Below, one piece after another: positions 39,490-47,569 of a stretch of 64,000 bases of DNA. Each line of letters begins with the position of its first letter. Positions within the stretch are counted from its first letter, which is position 1. Made by a program: the position numbers and the translations under genes. Source of the stretch: Anaerolineae bacterium (GTDB lineage Bacteria; Chloroflexota; Anaerolineae; Caldilineales; Caldilineaceae); assembly GCA_030432295.1 (NCBI GenBank), contig JAUIHI010000024.1:1-64000 (forward strand), in the 5' to 3' direction. The notes below the pieces were generated by a model, which was not told the origin of the DNA, ran no database searches, and was given only the letters and a program-made list of their open reading frames with translations.

Positions 39490-40269
39490 TTACCCCAATT
39501 TCATCCCCAGCAGATACCCGCCATCCACCGTCAGTGCGGTGCCGGTGATGTAGTCCGCGTCGTCGCTGCACAGAAAGGCCGCTGCTTTGCCGATGTCCGC
39601 GGGTGTGCCCAGGCGACCCCAGGGCATCTTCTGCCCACCAGCGGCGATTTCGGCGTCGCTGGTATAGCGCCGCTCGCCGGGGGTGTCGATCCAGCCGGGG
39701 TTGATGACATTCACATTGATGCGATGGGGCAGTAGCTCCGCAGCCAGCGTGCGGGCGAAGTGGTTGACCGCGGCCTTGGCCATATTGTACGCACCGCTGC
39801 TGGGAAAGGGGATCTGGCCCAGAATCGAGCCAGTGACGAGGATTTTGCCACCGGGCCGTCCATTTTTCTGCTGGCGGATCATCTGCTGGGCGGCCATCTG
39901 GCAGGTGTGATAGACGCCGAACTGGGCCACACCGATAACGGCTTCGACGTTTTTCCAGTCCGCGTCCACTGTCAATTCCCGGATCGAAAAGGCCGCATTG
40001 GCGACCACCACATCCACGTGGCCGAACGCGGCGACGGTGGCATCGAAGAGCGCAGCCACGGCTTCCCGCTGGGCCACATCCGCTTCGTGGACCAGCGCCC
40101 GCCGCCCCAATCCACGGACGGCAGCCGCCGCGCTTTCGGCATTTTCACCGTCCCGCAGGTGGTTGATCACCACATCCGCGCCCTCTGCGGCCAGTGCTTC
40201 GGCAATCCCCCGGCCAATGCCGCTGGACGAGCCAGTGACAAGAGCAACTTTGTCTGTATAGCGATTCAC
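39490..40269 (-). CDS. Short-chain dehydrogenase, 3-ketoacyl/glucose DH type
   Basis: 259 aa. TGSSSGIGRGIA (cofactor loop), VANAAF in place of NNAG, catalytic Ser in VTGSILGQIP, YNMAK (Tyr/Lys pair), PGWIDTPGER and the end TALTVDGGYLLG. This is the classical SDR pattern seen in glucose 1-dehydrogenase and ketoacyl reductase relatives; substrate unknown. GTG 40269 was chosen because GGAG lies six bases upstream; an earlier TTG would touch the Shine-Dalgarno. It is the first gene of the four-gene minus-strand set; its promoter should lie in the AT-rich 40280-40410 gap, divergent from the next gene. Confidence 0.88.
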   Translation of the reverse strand: MNRYTDKVALVTGSSSGIGRGIAEALAAEGADVVINHLRDGENAESAAAAVRGLGRRALVHEADVAQREAVAALFDATVAAFGHVDVVVANAAFSIRELTVDADWKNVEAVIGVAQFGVYHTCQMAAQQMIRQQKNGRPGGKILVTGSILGQIPFPSSGAYNMAKAAVNHFARTLAAELLPHRINVNVINPGWIDTPGERRYTSDAEIAAGGQKMPWGRLGTPADIGKAAAFLCSDDADYITGTALTVDGGYLLGMKLG

Positions 40270-40425
40270 ACACAACTCCTATCAGAAAAAATGGCAATTG
40301 TGTAACAATAACCGAAATTTGGATTTTGTGCCATTTGGCAGGGGGAATCAATTAGAAAACTTCCCCTCGTTTCCATCTATTGGTATACTGGTTTGGTTTG
40401 CTGTACTCAGAATGGATGATCCTCT

Positions 40426-40842
40426 ATGGCGTACACATTTGTTGACCACTACCGCCCAATCCGCGCAATGTTGCGTGTGGATGCCCTCTTTGTGGGGGTG
40501 GGTTTGGGGCTGGTACTTCTTCTCCATCCGGTGGCGCTGCTCAACGGGCTGGGCTTTGAAACGGGTTCCCCGTTGGCTTCCCGGCTGGCAGGCTCCGCGC
40601 TGGTGGGGCTGGGTCTCGGCCAACTGCTGGCCGCGGCCGAAGCCGACCTGCGCGCGGGGACACTGGTAGCCGCCATCCTCAGCAACGGTCTTTTGGCCGC
40701 ATCCCTCTTTATAGCCTATCTCAGTGGTGATCTGGCCGGGCTGACCCCCTGGGGCTATCTGATTCTGCTCCTGCTCTTTGGGGTTTGCCTGCTCAGTGCC
40801 GTGCTGCCGATTCCCTATTTGCGCCAGGGCATCGGGCTATAA
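40426..40842 (+). CDS. Small membrane protein, four helices
   Basis: 138 aa with four hydrophobic segments (VGVGLGLVLLLHPVALL; LAGSALVGLGLGQLLAAA; TLVAAILSNGLLAASLFIAYL; YLILLLLFGVCLLSAVLPI) and short loops. No known family. It lies 60 bp upstream of a cytosolic sensor kinase on the same strand and may be part of that signalling unit, but a palindrome separates them. Confidence 0.65.
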   Translation: MAYTFVDHYRPIRAMLRVDALFVGVGLGLVLLLHPVALLNGLGFETGSPLASRLAGSALVGLGLGQLLAAAEADLRAGTLVAAILSNGLLAASLFIAYLSGDLAGLTPWGYLILLLLFGVCLLSAVLPIPYLRQGIGL

Positions 40843-40855
40843 TTTCTCTGGAGAT

Positions 40856-40891
40856 CAGAAGTTCGACTTTTCCCGAAAAGTCGAACTTCTG
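40856..40891. repeat. Dispersed palindrome, copy 1
   Basis: 16-bp perfect arms CAGAAGTTCGACTTTT and AAAAGTCGAACTTCTG with loop CCCG, ending 11 bp before the kinase start codon. Related copies lie at 50194-50229 and 50291-50324. It occupies the place where a ribosome-binding site would be, so it may affect expression of the kinase or attenuate read-through. Confidence 0.85.
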
Positions 40892-40902
40892 TACACCGAA
40901 AA

Positions 40903-42426
40903 ATGTACGATCTGACACGCTTTACACTGAAAGATATGACCGCCTGTGGTGCGGCCCTGCGCAAGATAGGGCAGGACGCCACGTCGATGGAGGAAGTCGC
41001 CAACCGTATCGTGGGCTACTTCTACGACTCCTTTGTGGACGACCGGGGCGAGCGGGCCAACGCAATGGTGCGCTTTTTCGTCACTGTCCCCTACGCCAAT
41101 CTGGCTGACGATTTGCAGCCGCGGGTGGACGCTTTTCTGGGCCACCGACCCGACGATTCGACGCTCAAATGTCAGACACTGCTGGCCACGATTGGCGAAA
41201 ACCCCGACTGGCACAGCCGCCACCGCTCCCGCAACTACGGGGTTCTGCCCCTCACCGCCGAAATTATTGATGTCAACCCGATGTTCGCCCAGGTGTCGGA
41301 TGTCTTCGGCATTTTGGTGAAAAAGCGGACCGATCCGGACCCGGAACTGCTGGTCGATTTGGAGCAGAAAACCTACAATATCTTTCACGTCCCCGAAGCG
41401 CTGGACAGTTTTTATGTTTCGGATCAGACCGATTTTGTCGTGCCCTACGCTATCCGCTCGGTGCTGGGCTTTTTTGGAATGTTGCCCAGCGGCAATTTGT
41501 TTACGGTCATCCTCTTTTCCAAAATGCATATTAGCCGGGAGATGGCTGATTATTTTCGCCCCCTGACCCTGAGCGTCAAAATGGCGGTTTTGCCCTTCGA
41601 CGAAATCGCCGTCTTCGCCGCCGATGCGCCGTCGCAGAGTACCCCCGCCCAGAACCTGGCCCAGTATCGCTCCCAGGCGGGCAGTCTTTCCCAACTCTTG
41701 GATGTCCACGGCCAGGTGGTGGCGGACCAATCCGAGCGGATTGCCCAGGTGGTGGCTGAGTTTGAAAGGCAGTTGGCAGAGAATGCCCGGCTGCGCCAAC
41801 AGGCCGCCGAAGCTGCTGTGGCCGCCGAGCGCCATCGCCTGGCCCGTGACCTCCACGACTCTGTGACCCAGGCCCTCTACAGCCAGACTCTCTATGCCGA
41901 GGCCGCAGCGCGCCAGCTTGACGGTGACAGAGTAGAACGGGCGCGGGCGCATCTGGTGCAGTTGAAGGAGACAGCCCAGCAGGCTCTGCGCGAGATGCGC
42001 CTGTTGATCTTTGAACTACGCCCCTCCACCCTGGACACGGACGGACTGATCGCCACCCTGCAAGCCCGGCTGGACGCGGTGGAAGCGCGCACAGGGATGG
42101 AGACAGAAGTGTCCGTAGATGGCTCTCTTCAATTGGAGGCAGCGGCGGAGACTGGACTCTATTGGATCGCCCAGGAGGCTCTGAACAACGGGCTGAAGTA
42201 TGCCCAGGCCAGCCGTATCGCCGTCTGCCTCTCTCAGGCCGAGGGGTGTTACCGAATGACAGTATCGGACGACGGTGTGGGCTTTGACACGACGGCTGTA
42301 TCTGAGCGCAGTCGCTTTGGGCTGGCCGGGATGCAGGAGCGCTGTACCCAATTGGGCTGGCACTTTTCGATCCAGAGTGCGTCGGGCCAAGGAACGACGA
42401 TTCAAGTGGAGGTTCCCCGTGGCTGA
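40903..42426 (+). CDS. Cytosolic NarL-type sensor histidine kinase
   Basis: 507 aa, no membrane segment. The N-terminal about 245 residues form an unnamed, probably GAF-like sensor region. A coiled coil follows (VVADQSERIAQVVAEFERQLAENARLRQQ), then HisKA_3 with His318 in LARDLHDSVTQ and a HATPase with EALNNGLKYA (N box) and SDDGVGFD. It autophosphorylates and passes phosphate to the regulator whose gene overlaps its stop codon by eight bases. A soluble sensor suggests an internal signal; residues for haem or other cofactor binding are not evident. No Shine-Dalgarno is visible before ATG 40903, where the palindrome sits. Confidence 0.88.
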   Translation: MYDLTRFTLKDMTACGAALRKIGQDATSMEEVANRIVGYFYDSFVDDRGERANAMVRFFVTVPYANLADDLQPRVDAFLGHRPDDSTLKCQTLLATIGENPDWHSRHRSRNYGVLPLTAEIIDVNPMFAQVSDVFGILVKKRTDPDPELLVDLEQKTYNIFHVPEALDSFYVSDQTDFVVPYAIRSVLGFFGMLPSGNLFTVILFSKMHISREMADYFRPLTLSVKMAVLPFDEIAVFAADAPSQSTPAQNLAQYRSQAGSLSQLLDVHGQVVADQSERIAQVVAEFERQLAENARLRQQAAEAAVAAERHRLARDLHDSVTQALYSQTLYAEAAARQLDGDRVERARAHLVQLKETAQQALREMRLLIFELRPSTLDTDGLIATLQARLDAVEARTGMETEVSVDGSLQLEAAAETGLYWIAQEALNNGLKYAQASRIAVCLSQAEGCYRMTVSDDGVGFDTTAVSERSRFGLAGMQERCTQLGWHFSIQSASGQGTTIQVEVPRG

Positions 42427-43078
42427 GCAGATTCGACTGTTGATTGCCGATGACCACGCGATTGTGCGCTCTGGCATTCGGGCGCTGCTGGAGACAGTGG
42501 ACGACATCGCGGTCATCGGAGAAGCCGCCGACGGCCAGCAGGCGGTGGCCGCGGTGGCCCGCCATCAGCCGGATGTGGTGCTGATGGATTTGGAGATGCC
42601 TGTGCTGGACGGCATTGAGGCTATCCAGCAGGTGATGGCCCGGTGGCTGGAAACCCGCATTCTGGTGTTGACCAGCTTTGCCAGCGACGATCGGGTCTTC
42701 CCCGCGGTGAAGGCGGGCGCGCTGGGCTATCTGCTCAAAGATTCAGAGCCGGACGCGCTGATCCAGGCCATCCGTCAAGTGCATCGGGGCGAATCGTCCC
42801 TGCACCCCAAAATCGCCCGCAAGCTGATGCAGGAACTCTCCCGTCCCCCGGCCCAGCCGACTACCGCCGACCCGTTGACCGCCCGCGAGGTGGAGGTGTT
42901 GCAGGTGGTGGCCCAGGGGTTGAGCAATCAGGAGATCGCCGACAAACTGGTCATTAGCGAGGCGACTGTGCGCTCCCACATCAGCAATATCCTCAGCAAA
43001 CTGCACCTGGCCAGCCGTACGCAGGTCGCCCTCTATGCCCTGCGCGAGGGCTATGCGTCGCTGGATGATGCGGACTAG
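42419..43078 (+). CDS. NarL/FixJ response regulator
   Basis: 219 aa. Receiver with the acidic pair IADDH (Asp11, Asp12), phospho-acceptor Asp57 in VLMDLEMP, Thr in VLTSFAS and Lys in YLLKD. The C-terminal LuxR-type HTH begins at LTAREVEVLQVVAQGLSNQEIADKL and contains SEATVRSHISNIL. Start GTG 42419 overlaps the kinase stop and has GGAGG at ideal spacing inside the kinase coding sequence, so the two are translationally coupled and form one two-component system. Targets cannot be read from the window. Confidence 0.93.
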   Translation: MAEQIRLLIADDHAIVRSGIRALLETVDDIAVIGEAADGQQAVAAVARHQPDVVLMDLEMPVLDGIEAIQQVMARWLETRILVLTSFASDDRVFPAVKAGALGYLLKDSEPDALIQAIRQVHRGESSLHPKIARKLMQELSRPPAQPTTADPLTAREVEVLQVVAQGLSNQEIADKLVISEATVRSHISNILSKLHLASRTQVALYALREGYASLDDAD

Positions 43079-43117
43079 CCTCTCCAACATTTGTTGTACA
43101 TCCCCCACAATCTGTGT

Positions 43118-43148
43118 AAAAAGGCCACCCCATCGGGCGGTCTTTTTT
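43118..43148 (+). terminator. Terminator after the two-component pair
   Basis: Imperfect stem AAAAAGGCCACCC with GGGCGGTCTTTTT around CATC, then more T residues. One A/C mismatch and one G-T pair. It separates the response regulator from the stand-alone receiver. Confidence 0.65.
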
Positions 43149-43238
43149 GTTGGCTCCTCTTCCATCTTTGGGCTGATGTGTCCGGCGGCGGATTCCGCTA
43201 TTCTGTACTCATCTGGAAAACAAAAGCGAGGCGCTGTG

Positions 43239-43658
43239 ATGAGGAAAGAAAAATCGGATGGACAACGGGCTTTGCTTCTGTTGATCGCCGACGACAATCG
43301 AACCGCCCGGGCCGGTCTGCGGGCACTGCTGGAGAGCGTCGCCAGGGATGGCAACGACTTTGAGATTGTAGAGGCCGAGGACGGGGCGCAGGCGGTGGAG
43401 ATCATCGCAAAACGGAAGCCTGATTTGGTTCTGATCGACGTGCAGATGCCCCGGATGGACGGAATCGAAGCCACACGCATTATCAAAGCCCGCTGGCCCG
43501 CTATCCGGGTGATTGTCCTGACAATGTATCGTATCCATCAGACCGATGCCCTGGCCGCCGGAGCCGATGCGTTTCTTCTCAAAGGCAGCGCGCCGGACCG
43601 TCTGCTGGATGCCATTTTTCAAGAGTTGTACCCACCAAAGGAGCAAAACGATGAATGA
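43239..43658 (+). CDS. Stand-alone CheY-like receiver
   Basis: 139 aa, single receiver domain. IADDN (Asp18, Asp19), acceptor Asp67 in VLIDVQMP, Thr in VLTMYR, Lys in FLLKGSAPD: all key residues are present, unlike the degenerate receiver at 5797. No output domain; the sequence closely resembles the NarL-type receiver just upstream. It may act as a phosphate sink or a partner of the same kinase. The ATG has GCGAGG about eight bases upstream. The next gene starts inside its last codons, which couples them. Confidence 0.85.
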   Translation: MRKEKSDGQRALLLLIADDNRTARAGLRALLESVARDGNDFEIVEAEDGAQAVEIIAKRKPDLVLIDVQMPRMDGIEATRIIKARWPAIRVIVLTMYRIHQTDALAAGADAFLLKGSAPDRLLDAIFQELYPPKEQNDE

Positions 43659-44121
43659 TCCAAACATTCCCGCCAAGAGTAGTCCAGTGGCGATTCCCTT
43701 TCGCCAGAAGAGCAGCGGCCTGTCGCTGGTCATCCTCAGTTCGATTGGTATCTATTACGCTGTGAAGAGCTTCGAACTCTGGCAGACCAGCGGCGAAGGC
43801 GCTGCGAATCTCCCCGCAGGCTTTCTCCTGCTCGCCATCACAACGCTTGTGCTGGTGATTGTGGTGGAGGCAGTGCTGCAAGCTGTTTTGGCCATCGGCG
43901 CGGGCGAAGTGGCTGCGCCCACCGAGCGGGACCGGGAAATTGCCAGCAGTGCGAAGGGCGTGGCCTATGCGGTGCTGACTGTAGGCGTGCTGGTGACTTT
44001 TGCCAGCCTCTTCTTGGGGGCCACACCTTTTGAAATGGCGAATCTGGCCCTCTTCGCCATTGTCCTGGCCGAGATCGGGAAATATGCGGCACAACTCTAC
44101 TTGTATGGGCGAAAAAAGTAA
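43651..44121 (+). CDS. Membrane protein coupled to receiver gene
   Basis: 156 aa with four hydrophobic segments (GLSLVILSSIGIYYAV; GFLLLAITTLVLVIVVEAVLQ; VAYAVLTVGVLVTFASLF; ANLALFAIVLAEIGKYAAQLY). It resembles the small DUF2178-like membrane proteins often placed beside signalling genes, but I cannot name it. It starts at ATG 43651, overlapping the receiver stop by eight bases, with AAAGGAG upstream. The coupling suggests that the receiver controls or is recruited by this protein. Confidence 0.7.
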   Translation: MNDPNIPAKSSPVAIPFRQKSSGLSLVILSSIGIYYAVKSFELWQTSGEGAANLPAGFLLLAITTLVLVIVVEAVLQAVLAIGAGEVAAPTERDREIASSAKGVAYAVLTVGVLVTFASLFLGATPFEMANLALFAIVLAEIGKYAAQLYLYGRKK

Positions 44122-44267
44122 CCAACTCGATGCCTAGAAATCGTTTCTAACGCTTCTCCTGCTGTTTTTATCCATCCCCTACATTTTTCCCTCCCACAGT
44201 CCTACAGTTTTTTTTACACTTGACCACAGTTTGTGGTGGGGACTTGTGCTGCCAAAAATCGTATTCT

Positions 44268-44519
44268 ATGGGCATGATGAACAACAGCACCGGGAAACAA
44301 ACGCAGTACGACATTGAAATTGAAGGTCATCTCGATGATGGCTGGCAAGAATGGTTTGAAGGGTTTTCGCTGGTTCGCCTTGCAAACGGCCGTTCTACGC
44401 TTACTGGCCCTGTCCGGGACCAAGCCGCGCTGCACGGTATTTTGAAGAAGGTTAGCAATCTCGGTCTGAAGCTCATCTCCGTCAATCCACAAGAATCATC
44501 TAATTGCAAAGGAGAATAA
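44268..44519 (+). CDS. Small conserved protein (HLDDGW...LTGPVRDQAALHG)
   Basis: 83 aa, soluble. I recognise the pattern of a small hypothetical family in Chloroflexota and relatives: IEGHLDDGWQEWFEGF, a short Gly-containing turn, STLTGPVRDQAALHGILKK and LGLKLISVNP. Function unknown; the fold may be a small alpha/beta dimer. Its last codons (AAA GGA GAA TAA) also form the Shine-Dalgarno of a relic gene that follows. Start chosen at the first of three close ATGs (44268, 44274, 44277); no Shine-Dalgarno is obvious. Confidence 0.7.
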   Translation: MGMMNNSTGKQTQYDIEIEGHLDDGWQEWFEGFSLVRLANGRSTLTGPVRDQAALHGILKKVSNLGLKLISVNPQESSNCKGE

Positions 44520-44594
44520 ATCACGAAGCAGTTACAGAAATGGGGCGGCGTTGCCGCACTGTACGAAGCATTGGCATATCTGTTCCCAATCTGA
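44520..44594 (+). pseudogene. Relic 5' end of a DUF4386-like gene
   Basis: The 24 codons read ITKQLQKWGGVAALYEALAY LFPI, then stop (given in two blocks). This matches the N-terminus of the intact membrane protein at 45797 (KTVQKMGGLAALIEAFAYIFGI). The start codon position holds ATC instead of ATG, right after GGAGAATAA, and the frame stops where the first helix of the intact copy continues. A decayed paralogue; the rest is missing. Confidence 0.75.
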
Positions 44595-44617
44595 AATGTA
44601 AACCCAAATAGATTTTG

Positions 44618-44676
44618 TCCACAGATTACGCAGATTTCACAGATTGAATCCTGAAAATCTTGAAAATCTGTGGAGA
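44618..44676. repeat. Dispersed CACAGATTACGCAGATT repeat
   Basis: Phased units CACAGATTACGCAGATTTCACAG...GAAAATCTTGAAAATCTGTG. The family also occurs at 24029-24095 in the opposite orientation. It fills most of the gap between the relic gene and the hydrolase gene. Confidence 0.7.
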
Positions 44677-44713
44677 AGAACCTCTTTGCTCTTATTTCAA
44701 GGAGAAGCGTGAG

Positions 44714-45739
44714 ATGAAACTCATTTTATTTCTGTTGAAAGGGGGCGGCCTTCTGCTTGGGCTGCTGCTGGTCGCGGTGGTGACTCTCTTCGTTGTCACC
44801 CGGGACGAGGCTAGTGTCCCCCATACGGTTACGACCGATCCCTCCCTGCCCCACGTGGAGATCGACGGAGTTCTCTTCCACAGCCGTACCTTTGGCAACC
44901 CGGAAAACCCGGCGGTGATTGTCGTCCACGGCGGGCCGGGCGGCGACTTGGGCTATCTGCTCAATCTGCACCGGCTGGAAGACGAGTACTTCGTTGTCTT
45001 CTACGACCAGCAGGGCGCGGGGCTCTCGCCCCGGGTGGACGCTGCGGAACTCTCCCTGGCCTCCTCTGTAGCTGATCTGCACCGGATTGCCACCCACTAC
45101 GGCCAGGACCAACCGGTCTATCTGGTAGGCCATTCTTGGGGTGCGATGCTGGCCGCAGCCTATATCGGCGAGCATCCGGAGACCACAGCAGGGGTTGTCC
45201 TGGCCGAGCCAGGCGCGTTGGACAACGCCGGGCTGGAACGCTTCCGGGCACAGCAGGCCGCAGCCCAGGGGGGCAGCTACTACCCTGCGCTGGTACGGAC
45301 GATCTTTGCCTCCCTGCATCTGGACGGGCCGGATGCCCAGGCCCAGAACGATTATATTTTCGGGCAGATGAGCCAGCGCTTCGTCGCCTCTGCGGCCTCC
45401 GGCTATGGCTGCCCAGAGCCGGTCACACCCACAGTCCCGGATGTGCCGATCCCGCCCAGCCGTTTTGGCTCAGTGGCCTTCAATACCCTTTTTGGCCCTG
45501 AGGCAGACCTCTCGCCCATTCAGGCTAATGCTGCCAATTACACCCGCCCGGTACTCTTCCTGGCCTCGGCCTGCAACAGCTTCATCGGGGCAGACTTTCT
45601 GCAGGGCGAGATGGATATCTTCCCGGATGCCAAACTGGAGATTGTGCCCCAAGCAGGACACGAGATGTTCAGCGACAATCCAACGGAGAGTCTGGCCGCG
45701 GTGCGCCGCTACTTCGCCGGGTTACCTTCCGTAGAGTAA
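44714..45739 (+). CDS. Membrane-anchored alpha/beta hydrolase (PIP-like)
   Basis: 341 aa. An N-terminal hydrophobic anchor (LLKGGGLLLGLLLVAVVTLFVV) is followed by an alpha/beta-hydrolase fold outside the membrane: oxyanion region VVHGGPGG as in proline iminopeptidases (S33), nucleophile in GHSWGAM, His in QAGHEMFSDNP. The cap region is short. It may cleave N-terminal residues from peptides or act on small esters; the HGGPGG motif favours the aminopeptidase group. AAGGAG lies nine bases before the ATG. It starts a run of same-strand genes for membrane hydrolases. Confidence 0.83.
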   Translation: MKLILFLLKGGGLLLGLLLVAVVTLFVVTRDEASVPHTVTTDPSLPHVEIDGVLFHSRTFGNPENPAVIVVHGGPGGDLGYLLNLHRLEDEYFVVFYDQQGAGLSPRVDAAELSLASSVADLHRIATHYGQDQPVYLVGHSWGAMLAAAYIGEHPETTAGVVLAEPGALDNAGLERFRAQQAAAQGGSYYPALVRTIFASLHLDGPDAQAQNDYIFGQMSQRFVASAASGYGCPEPVTPTVPDVPIPPSRFGSVAFNTLFGPEADLSPIQANAANYTRPVLFLASACNSFIGADFLQGEMDIFPDAKLEIVPQAGHEMFSDNPTESLAAVRRYFAGLPSVE

Positions 45740-45796
45740 CGATATCAATTCAATCCATACCTTTCCATTCCAAACTTTGACCACAGGAGAATTTTG

Positions 45797-46459
45797 ATGA
45801 AAACTGTACAGAAGATGGGCGGCCTGGCCGCACTGATCGAAGCCTTCGCCTACATTTTCGGCATCGCCGTTGGCTTCACAGCCCTGGCGCCGTATATGGA
45901 TGGGCAGCTCAACCCGTTGGAGACTGTCGCCTTTATGGTCGAAAACCAAAGCATCCTCTACATCTGGAATCAGATTATTTATGTCCTCTTCGGCATCGTT
46001 CTGGTAGTGTTGGCCCTGGCCCTCTACCAGCGGCTGCAGAAAGGCTCCCCGGCCCTCAGCCAGACCGCCGCAGTCTTCGGTTTCATTTGGGCCGGGCTGG
46101 TCATCGCCAGCGGGATGATCTTCAACATCAGCTTGGAGACGGTTGTCGGGCTGGCCTCCAGCGCGCCGGAAGAGGCCGCGGCCATCTTGCAGTCTGTTTC
46201 GGTGGTGCAGGATGCAATGGGCGGCGGCAATGAGATTGTGGGCGGCGTCTGGGTGCTGCTGATTAGCTGGGCTGCCCTGACCACTGGCGGTCTGCCCAAA
46301 GTGCTGAACTACTATGGGTTGCTGATCGGCCTGGCCGGCGCGGTGACAATTGTGCCCGGTCTGGGCGATGTGGGGCTGATCTTCGGGCTGGGGCAGATTC
46401 TCTGGTTCATTGGGGTGGGCGTGGCTCTTCTGCGCAGCCCTTCTGCCGAGATGGCATAA
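45797..46459 (+). CDS. DUF4386-like integral membrane protein
   Basis: 220 aa with six probable helices. Starts MKTVQKMGGLAALIEAFAYIFGI and contains ILYIWNQIIYVLFGIVLVVLALALYQRL, a pattern seen in DUF4386-type proteins; function unknown. AGGAG seven or eight bases upstream of the ATG. The fragment at 44520-44594 is a dead relative, so the gene has been duplicated locally. Followed by a 19-bp inverted repeat. Confidence 0.75.
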   Translation: MKTVQKMGGLAALIEAFAYIFGIAVGFTALAPYMDGQLNPLETVAFMVENQSILYIWNQIIYVLFGIVLVVLALALYQRLQKGSPALSQTAAVFGFIWAGLVIASGMIFNISLETVVGLASSAPEEAAAILQSVSVVQDAMGGGNEIVGGVWVLLISWAALTTGGLPKVLNYYGLLIGLAGAVTIVPGLGDVGLIFGLGQILWFIGVGVALLRSPSAEMA

Positions 46460-46475
46460 CCATTCCACAGCCGCT

Positions 46476-46524
46476 ATTCCGGGAATCGTTCGGGGGTCTC
46501 GTACTCCCGAACGATTCCCGGAAT
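46476..46524. terminator. Inverted repeat between membrane genes
   Basis: 19-bp perfect arms ATTCCGGGAATCGTTCGGG and its complement at 46506-46524, with an 11-nt loop. No T tract follows, so it may be a repeat element or an RNA-processing hairpin rather than a terminator. Confidence 0.5.
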
Positions 46525-46540
46525 TACAAGGAAAAGACAG

Positions 46541-47569
46541 ATGCAGAAAATGATAGCCAATCTGGGACAAATCGCACTTATCAGCCTGGGAATTTATCTG
46601 GCAATCGCGCTGATTCTGATTGCCACAGACCGGCCCGTCGATCCGGTTGTCGAGGACGAGCCTGTGTCGATGAACGCACTGATGGATGCCTCATATACCG
46701 AACTGCCGCCCCTGCAAACATACACCGCCCAGGATGGCGCTGCATTGGCCTATCGCTTCTACGCAAGCCAGCGCCCCAGCGACAAAGTGATCTTCCTGCT
46801 CCACGGCTCCGGCTGGCACAGTATGCAGTTCCACCCCCTGGCCGCGGCTTTGAGTGGCAACGGTCTGGCCCACGTCGTCGCCCCGGACCTACGGGGACAC
46901 GGCGCTGCCCCGGCCCGTCGCGGCGATGTGGATACCATCGGCCAACTGGAGGACGACCTGGCCGCGCTGATTCAGACTGTGCAACAGGACTATCCAGGCG
47001 CACAGGTAATTGTAGGCGGTCACTCCTCTGGCGGCGGGCTGGCCGTCCGCTTTGCCGGTGGCGCGCACGGCGCACTGGCCGACGCCTATCTGCTGCTGGC
47101 CCCTTTTCTGAAATACAACGCGCCGACGACACGCCCCAACTCTGGGGGCTGGGCGCAGCCCAATTCCCGGCGCATCGCCGGATTGATGATGCTCAACCGG
47201 CTGGGCATCTCCTGGCTGAATGGGCTGACTGTCATCCGTTTTGCCATGCCCCAGGCCGTGCTGGACGGTCCCCTGGGCCACACCGCCACCACTGCCTACA
47301 GCTACCGGCTCAACACATCCTATGCGCCCCGCGCCAATTACACCGATGATTTGGCGGCTATGCAGCAGCCCTTTCTGCTGGTGGCGGGGGAGGCGGACGA
47401 GTCGTTTGTGGCCGAAGCCTACGAGCCGGTCATCTCGGCCTACACAGACAGCGGCGCGTATGTGCTGCTGCCCGACACAGGCCATATCGATTTATTGACG
47501 AATCCCCAGCTTGTGCCGCTGATGGAAGCGTGGCTGGCAAATGACTTTACACAGGAGAGCATAAAATGA
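46541..47569 (+). CDS. Signal-anchored alpha/beta hydrolase (lysophospholipase-like)
   Basis: 342 aa. N-terminal anchor (IALISLGIYLAIALILIA). Hydrolase core with LLHGSGWHSMQF, PDLRGHGAA, nucleophile Ser in GGHSSGGG, Asp in AGEADESF and His in DTGHIDLL, a complete triad in the monoglyceride-lipase/lysophospholipase style. It is a paralogue of the hydrolase at 48437. The active site should face the outside. AAGGAAAAG precedes the ATG. The stop overlaps the start of the CPBP gene (ATGA), so the two are translationally coupled. Confidence 0.83.
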   Translation: MQKMIANLGQIALISLGIYLAIALILIATDRPVDPVVEDEPVSMNALMDASYTELPPLQTYTAQDGAALAYRFYASQRPSDKVIFLLHGSGWHSMQFHPLAAALSGNGLAHVVAPDLRGHGAAPARRGDVDTIGQLEDDLAALIQTVQQDYPGAQVIVGGHSSGGGLAVRFAGGAHGALADAYLLLAPFLKYNAPTTRPNSGGWAQPNSRRIAGLMMLNRLGISWLNGLTVIRFAMPQAVLDGPLGHTATTAYSYRLNTSYAPRANYTDDLAAMQQPFLLVAGEADESFVAEAYEPVISAYTDSGAYVLLPDTGHIDLLTNPQLVPLMEAWLANDFTQESIK

